Positions 59,259 through 64,000 of a stretch of 64,000 nucleotides of DNA are shown in pieces; the first letter of the stretch is position 1; each line of letters opens with the position of its first letter. The notes under the pieces were generated by a model. It saw only the letters and a list, made by a program, of their open reading frames with translations. It ran no database searches and was not told the DNA's origin. This DNA is from Rhodococcus sp. 1168 (GTDB taxonomy: Bacteria; Actinomycetota; Actinomycetes; Mycobacteriales; Mycobacteriaceae), in contig NZ_MKKY01000039.1 of the NCBI RefSeq assembly GCF_002091955.1, positions 62,001 to 126,000 on the forward strand, read 5' to 3'. The translations under genes were made by a program, and so were the position numbers.

Positions 59259-59282
59259 ACAACTTACTCTGAAGTAAGTTGT
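59259..59282. promoter_or_regulatory. Perfect inverted repeat at the reductase start, candidate TetR-type operator
   Basis: ACAACTTACT (59259-59268) and AGTAAGTTGT (59273-59282) flank CTGA. The repeat ends four bases before the ATG on the minus strand and touches the alternative GTG, leaving no room for a ribosome site. A leaderless transcript repressed from this operator would fit. Confidence 0.7.
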
Positions 59283-59317
59283 CGGGCCGAGCCCACCAGG
59301 GTGACCGGCGGCGGCGC

Positions 59318-61447
59318 TCAGTGACCGATGCCTACCTTCTCGTGCACCTTCTTCATCCACACCGGAGCCCACCAGTTCGCCTCACCCATCAACTTCACCA
59401 GCGACGGGACGAGCAGCATGCGGATGATCGTGGCATCGACGATGAGCGCGAGAATCATGCCGAACCCCAGGAACCGCATGATCGACAATTCGGAGATGGT
59501 GAACGCGCCGGTGACGATGATGAGGATGAGCGCGGCCGCTGTCACGATTCTTCCGGTGCGCTGGGCGCCGATGACGACCGCCTCCTCCGTCGAAGCCCCG
59601 TCTGCGCGCGCCTCGACCATGCGCGACATCAAGAACACTTCGTAGTCGGTCGACAGGCCGAAGACCACTGCCAGGATGAGGACCACGAAGGTCGCCTCCA
59701 GCGGCGCGGGCGTCACCCCGAGAAGATCGGCGCCATGTCCTTCCTGGAATACCCAGGTGAGCACTCCGAACGTCGCGCTCAGGCTGAGTCCCGCCATGAG
59801 GACTGCCTTGATGGGCAACACGATCGATCCGAATGCCAGGAAGAGCAAGATGAGCGTCGAGACGACCATGATCGCAATCATGACCGGAAGCCACGCGGCG
59901 ATCGCCGCATTGCCGTCGTCGACGAGTGCCCGTGCGCCACCGACGAGCAACTCGGTGCCATCCGGTGGCGTCATCGCGCGCAGCCCTGCTACCGCAGCAC
60001 TGGCTGCATCGGCTTCGGTGCGACCGTCGCTAGGTTCACTGAAGATTGCTTCCAGAGCGACGATATCGTCTGTGGATCCGATGAACGACACTCGAGCGAT
60101 GCCGTCGACGGATTCTGCTCGTCGGGTGATGTCGGCTATCGGCGCGCCCTGGGGTTTGGCTCCATCGAGGCCCCGGAGTACGACTGTTGCGCTCTCACCC
60201 GAAGATTGGAACTCGGTGCCGAGGGTCTCGACGGCGACGCGAGCGGGATCGTCCTTGGGGAGCGCGGTGTAGTCGACCTCGCCGAGTGCGACCTTCAGTA
60301 TCGGAGCCGACAGTACGAGAAGTCCGGCGATGATCACTGCCGCTACGATGCCTGGCTTGCGCATCACTCGGGTCACGACGCCGCCCCAGAACTTCTGGGC
60401 GCGAGCCTCACCTCGATCAGATGCGGTCCTGCTCCACGTCAGAGAATTGATGCGTGGTCCGAGGATCGCCAGCAACGCGGGCACAGCTGTCAATGACAGG
60501 ATTGCGGCGCTGGCGACAGCGGCCATGGCCCCGAAACCGAGCGACTTGATCACTGGTTGTGGGAAGACGAGCATGCCGGCAAAGGCGCAGATCAACAGCA
60601 AGCCCGAGAAGACGATCGTTCTGCCTGCCGTCAGAACTGTTCGAATCGCTGCATCGGTCGGTGTCGCACCGTCGCGCATTTCTTCTCGATATCGACTGAC
60701 GATGAAGAGCCCGTAGTCGATGGCGAGCCCGAGACCCAGAAGTGATGCGACGTTGATGGAGAACGAGCTGACTTCAGTGAACGAGGTAAGGGCTCGCAGG
60801 ATTGCCAACGCGCTCAGGACGCTGAGGATGCCGACGAAGACCGGGACGGCGGCCGCGACGACGCCACCGAAGATCACGATCAGCAGAACGAGCGTGATGG
60901 GGATGGCGATGGCTTCCGAGCGAACCAGGTCTTTCTGGAGAGTTTGGCTGAAGGAGACCCCGACCACGGACCCACCGGCGAACTGGGAGGTGACGCCCGA
61001 TACCTCGAGCTGCGGTGGGATATCTCCGAACGTGGCGAAGGTGATGCCGGAGTCGGGGCCGAGGGTGACCGTCGCGAGTGCCTTCGTTCGGTCTTTCGAG
61101 ACCAGGAATTGCTTCGTCCCGGTATCGGCAGTCCAGTAGGAGGTGACGTTCTCGACTGCGTACTTGTTCTGGAAGCCGTCGAGTACTGCGGTGACGTCCG
61201 GGGCGATGTCGTCGATGCTCTTGCCTTCGGGCGCGGTGTAGATGGCGACGATGTCGGGGGTTTGCTGCCCCAATCCTGCAACGAGCTCCGATACCTCCGC
61301 AGCTTCGCTACCGGGGTCGATGAAACCGCCCTCGCTGAGCTTGCCGAAGACGCCGAGTCCCCATATGCCGCTCAGTGCTACGACCACCACCGCGATGGAG
61401 AGCACCCATCGCTTGTGGGAGACGACGAACGAGGCCCAACGATTCAC
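59318..61447 (-). CDS. MmpL-family RND transporter
   Basis: The 709-residue membrane protein has the two-fold MmpL layout: an N-terminal helix, an external domain (about 35-180), a block of six helices with the proton-relay-type AIDYGLFIVSRYREE, a second external domain (about 390-510), and five more helices including GLSTDYEVFLMSRMVEA. Aspartate-Tyr pairs in both repeats are the MmpL signature. It probably exports a lipid or a related compound. GGAGAAGA lies just before GTG 61447. It is downstream-oriented towards the reductase gene, sharing direction, and divergent from dnaE2. Confidence 0.92.
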   Translation of the reverse strand: MNRWASFVVSHKRWVLSIAVVVVALSGIWGLGVFGKLSEGGFIDPGSEAAEVSELVAGLGQQTPDIVAIYTAPEGKSIDDIAPDVTAVLDGFQNKYAVENVTSYWTADTGTKQFLVSKDRTKALATVTLGPDSGITFATFGDIPPQLEVSGVTSQFAGGSVVGVSFSQTLQKDLVRSEAIAIPITLVLLIVIFGGVVAAAVPVFVGILSVLSALAILRALTSFTEVSSFSINVASLLGLGLAIDYGLFIVSRYREEMRDGATPTDAAIRTVLTAGRTIVFSGLLLICAFAGMLVFPQPVIKSLGFGAMAAVASAAILSLTAVPALLAILGPRINSLTWSRTASDRGEARAQKFWGGVVTRVMRKPGIVAAVIIAGLLVLSAPILKVALGEVDYTALPKDDPARVAVETLGTEFQSSGESATVVLRGLDGAKPQGAPIADITRRAESVDGIARVSFIGSTDDIVALEAIFSEPSDGRTEADAASAAVAGLRAMTPPDGTELLVGGARALVDDGNAAIAAWLPVMIAIMVVSTLILLFLAFGSIVLPIKAVLMAGLSLSATFGVLTWVFQEGHGADLLGVTPAPLEATFVVLILAVVFGLSTDYEVFLMSRMVEARADGASTEEAVVIGAQRTGRIVTAAALILIIVTGAFTISELSIMRFLGFGMILALIVDATIIRMLLVPSLVKLMGEANWWAPVWMKKVHEKVGIGH

Positions 61448-61539
61448 ATTCTTCTCCGGCTCTTTCGGCTGCTGTATGTCACGGCGAGCCTAACTGCCTC
61501 GTGAGAGAGATTGATTTGTGTCGTACCCACGAGGTCTAA

Positions 61540-61555
61540 TGGAACATACGTTCGA
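61540..61555 (+). promoter_or_regulatory. LexA-type SOS box upstream of dnaE2
   Basis: TGGAACATACGTTCGA matches TCGAACNNNNGTTCGA with one mismatch. It lies 18 bases before the dnaE2 ATG, so it probably overlaps the promoter or the transcription start. Confidence 0.8.
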
Positions 61556-61573
61556 ACGAAAGCGAGGTGCGCT

Positions 61574-64000
61574 ATGGGATGGAACGACGGTCCGCCGACG
61601 TGGTCGGAAATGGAACGAGTGTTGTCCGGCCGTCCCTCGCATCCGAAGGTCGTGGACATCGTCGGGGACGGTGGTGACAGTCCAGCGTGGTCGCGCAAAC
61701 GTGCGGCGTACGAGAAGACGATATCGAAACCTACGACGACCACGGCGTACGCGGAGCTACATGCGCATTCGGCTTTCAGCTTTCTGGACGGTGCCAGCCA
61801 ACCGGAGGAGATGGTCGAAGAAGCAGTACGGCTCGGGCTCGAAGCCGTCGCCATCACCGACCACGATGGCTTCTACGGTGTCGTGCGCTTCGCCGAGGCA
61901 GCAAAGGCGCTGGGCATCAAGACCATTTTCGGCGCCGAGTTGTCGTTGGACACGACGACGTCGAGGACCGGTGAGTTGGATCCGGAGAGCACTCATCTGC
62001 TGGTTCTCGCACGTGGGCAAGAGGGGTACCGACGGTTGTCGCGTGAAATTGCCGCAGCTCACCTTGCCGGGGGCGTCAAAGGAAAGCCACGATACGATTT
62101 CGACGCCCTGTCCGAGGCCGCAGGCGGGCATTGGCAGATTCTCACCGGATGTCGAAAAGGACATGTTCGACGGGCGTTGGACGACGGTGGCGTCGAGGCA
62201 GCCGGTGCGGCTCTGGCGGAACTGATCGAGAGATTCGGTGCCGACCGAGTCACCGTGGAACTGACTCATCACGGCATACCGGAAGACGACGAGCGTAACG
62301 ATGCGCTCGCCGAATTGGCACGGAGGTTCGCTCTTCCGATCGTTGCCACGACTGGGGCGCACTATGCGACTCCGCGGAGCGGGCGTTTGGCCATGGCGAT
62401 GGCAGCGGTACGTGCACGAAGCAGTCTGGACGACGCCGCGGGGTGGTTGGCGCCCACGGGAGGTACGCATCTGCGATCCGGTGCCGAGATGGCTCGATTG
62501 TTCGAGCATCATCCCGGTGCGGTTCGTGGTGCCGTCGAACTGGGTCGAGAGTGTGCTTTCGATCTGCACCTGATCGCCCCACAACTACCGCCGTTCGAAG
62601 TGCCTGCGGGCCACACCGAAGCCAGCTATCTACGTGCTCTTACGCTCGACGGTGCTGCGCGCAGATACGGCACGCCCAGTACGCACCCGGCTGCCTACGC
62701 GCAGCTCGAATACGAACTCGACATCATCGAGCGGTTGAACTTCCCTGGCTATTTCCTCGTGGTGCACGACATCGTGGACTTCTGTAAGACACACGACATT
62801 CTCTGTCAGGGAAGAGGTTCGGCAGCGAACTCGGCTGTCTGTTACGCCATCGGAATTACGAACGTCGATCCGGTGGCGAACAAACTTCTTTTCGAGCGTT
62901 TCCTTGCTCCGGAACGAGACGGCCCTCCGGATATCGATGTCGACATCGAGTCCGACCGGCGCGAGGAAGCCATTCAGCACGTGTACGAGAAATACGGGCG
63001 TGCGTACGCGGCGCAGGTGGCGAACGTGATCACGTATCGAGGTAAGTCCTCGGTACGCGACATGGCACGTGCTCTCGGGTTCTCGCAGGGTCAGCAGGAT
63101 GCCTGGAGCAAACAGGTCACCCGATGGTCTGGCGTCGGAGATCAGGTAGACAGTGGCATTCCGAAGCCCGTTCTCGAACTTGCCCAGCAGATCGAAGGCT
63201 TCCCCCGGCATCTGGGTATCCACTCGGGCGGAATGGTGATCTGCGATCGCCCTATTGCCGATGTCTGCCCTGTCGAATGGGCGACGATGGCCAATCGCAG
63301 TGTATTGCAATGGGACAAAGATGATTGTGCTGCAGTAGGTTTGGTGAAATTCGACATGCTCGGTCTCGGTATGCTGTCAGCGCTGCACTACATGATCGAT
63401 CTTCTCGTCGAGCACAAAGGGCAGCGCATCGACCTCGCGGACATCGATTTGAGTGAGAAAGCCGTCTACGACATGCTGCAGCGGGCCGATTCGATCGGTG
63501 TGTTCCAAGTGGAGTCGCGGGCCCAGATGGCTACGTTGCCGCGGTTGAAGCCGAGTGAGTTCTACGATCTGGTCGTCGAGGTCGCACTCATTCGTCCGGG
63601 TCCGATCCAGGGTGGATCCGTTCATCCGTACATCAAGCGCCGCAACGGACTCGAACCCGTCACATTCGATCACCCATCGTTGAAGAAGGCTCTCGACCGC
63701 ACCCTCGGAGTGCCGCTCTTTCAAGAGCAATTGATGCAGATGGCCATCGATGTGGCTGGATTCAGCGCTGCCGACGCCGATCAACTCCGTCGTGCGATGG
63801 GGTCGAAGCGTTCGCCGGAGAAGATGAACCTGCTACGCGATCGCTTCTACGACGGAATGCGAGACTTGCACGGCATTACCGGTGACGCGGCCGATCGAAT
63901 CTACGAGAAGCTTTCTGCATTCGCCAATTTCGGTTTCCCCGAAAGCCATTCACAGAGCTTCGCCTCGCTGGTTTTCTATTCGTCGTGGTTCAAGCTTCAC
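61574..64000 (+). CDS. dnaE2: Error-prone DNA polymerase DnaE2 (ImuC), 3' end outside window
   Basis: DnaE2 is the translesion polymerase of the SOS mutasome and acts with ImuA' and ImuB. The frame is open from ATG 61574 to the window edge (809 codons, no stop), so the C terminus is missing. The N-terminal PHP domain has AELHAHSAFSFLDGASQPEEMVEEA and AITDHDGFYGVVRFAEAA; the polymerase core has GRGSAANSAVCYAIGIT and the catalytic aspartates in PPDIDVDIESDRREE, then SIGVFQVESRAQMATLPRLKPSEFYDLVVEVALIRPGPIQGG. These identify DnaE2 rather than the replicative DnaE1, as does the unconserved first 60 residues. GCGAGG lies about seven bases before the ATG. Confidence 0.95.
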   Translation, partial: MGWNDGPPTWSEMERVLSGRPSHPKVVDIVGDGGDSPAWSRKRAAYEKTISKPTTTTAYAELHAHSAFSFLDGASQPEEMVEEAVRLGLEAVAITDHDGFYGVVRFAEAAKALGIKTIFGAELSLDTTTSRTGELDPESTHLLVLARGQEGYRRLSREIAAAHLAGGVKGKPRYDFDALSEAAGGHWQILTGCRKGHVRRALDDGGVEAAGAALAELIERFGADRVTVELTHHGIPEDDERNDALAELARRFALPIVATTGAHYATPRSGRLAMAMAAVRARSSLDDAAGWLAPTGGTHLRSGAEMARLFEHHPGAVRGAVELGRECAFDLHLIAPQLPPFEVPAGHTEASYLRALTLDGAARRYGTPSTHPAAYAQLEYELDIIERLNFPGYFLVVHDIVDFCKTHDILCQGRGSAANSAVCYAIGITNVDPVANKLLFERFLAPERDGPPDIDVDIESDRREEAIQHVYEKYGRAYAAQVANVITYRGKSSVRDMARALGFSQGQQDAWSKQVTRWSGVGDQVDSGIPKPVLELAQQIEGFPRHLGIHSGGMVICDRPIADVCPVEWATMANRSVLQWDKDDCAAVGLVKFDMLGLGMLSALHYMIDLLVEHKGQRIDLADIDLSEKAVYDMLQRADSIGVFQVESRAQMATLPRLKPSEFYDLVVEVALIRPGPIQGGSVHPYIKRRNGLEPVTFDHPSLKKALDRTLGVPLFQEQLMQMAIDVAGFSAADADQLRRAMGSKRSPEKMNLLRDRFYDGMRDLHGITGDAADRIYEKLSAFANFGFPESHSQSFASLVFYSSWFKLH

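Noticed and set aside
57623-59272. 549-codon open frame on the plus strand
   Set aside because: It is the antisense shadow of the two-domain reductase; composition is arbitrary and no family features appear.
61448-61539. Half of an IdeR/DtxR-like iron box (TTAGGCT) upstream of mmpL
   Set aside because: Only one half-site is recognisable; symmetry fails in the second half.

Overview
The window is chromosomal DNA of a high-GC mycolic-acid actinomycete, most likely a Rhodococcus or close relative. Coding sequence is GC-rich in third codon positions, and GTG or TTG starts and 4-base start/stop overlaps are common. Gene order follows Mycobacterium tuberculosis from Rv3456c (rplQ) to Rv3370c (dnaE2), with local insertions. 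Most of the window is conserved core genome; no phage, insertion sequence, CRISPR array, tRNA or rRNA was seen.

1-16 kb: the end of rplQ, truA and a flavin reductase lead into an ESX-4-type type VII secretion locus (eccE, eccB, mycP, eccD, eccC, an Rv3446c-family protein and two WXG100 genes). The flavin reductase with eccE, and a luciferase-like oxidoreductase, are the additions relative to the M. tuberculosis ESX-4 order.

16-27 kb: a DksA-like zinc-finger gene, rplM-rpsI, glmM, an F420-type oxidoreductase, a three-gene overlapping cluster that may encode type VII secretion clients, an alpha/beta-hydrolase-like protein without its serine nucleophile, glmS and nnr. glmM and glmS supply amino sugars for the cell wall.

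27-37 kb: alr, a hydrolase and a tightly packed tsaE-tsaB-rimI-tsaD cluster (tRNA t6A modification plus N-acetylation), then a membrane-anchored Hsp70/actin-like protein divergent from a K+ channel, then groES-groEL1 under a CIRCE operator.

37-48 kb: whiB3, an AT-rich island with a candidate 41-codon gene, an Rv3415c-like protein, sigD with its anti-sigma factor rsdA, a DUF5319 gene, guaB2, guaB3, choD and guaA. Purine (GMP) synthesis dominates this part.

48-64 kb: accessory and stress functions: a LiaF/PspC-like membrane protein, a PspC-fused histidine kinase with its LuxR-type regulator, a Ser/Thr kinase, the SOS mutasome genes imuA' and imuB, a hydrolase, a small membrane protein, a two-domain acyl-CoA reductase-like protein, an MmpL transporter, and dnaE2, which runs off the right edge. 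LexA-type boxes precede both imuA' and dnaE2, so the split mutasome is probably co-induced. Several strong inverted repeats (upstream of the LLM gene, the esx genes, choD and the reductase) look like operators or mRNA structures and are the most testable new observations.
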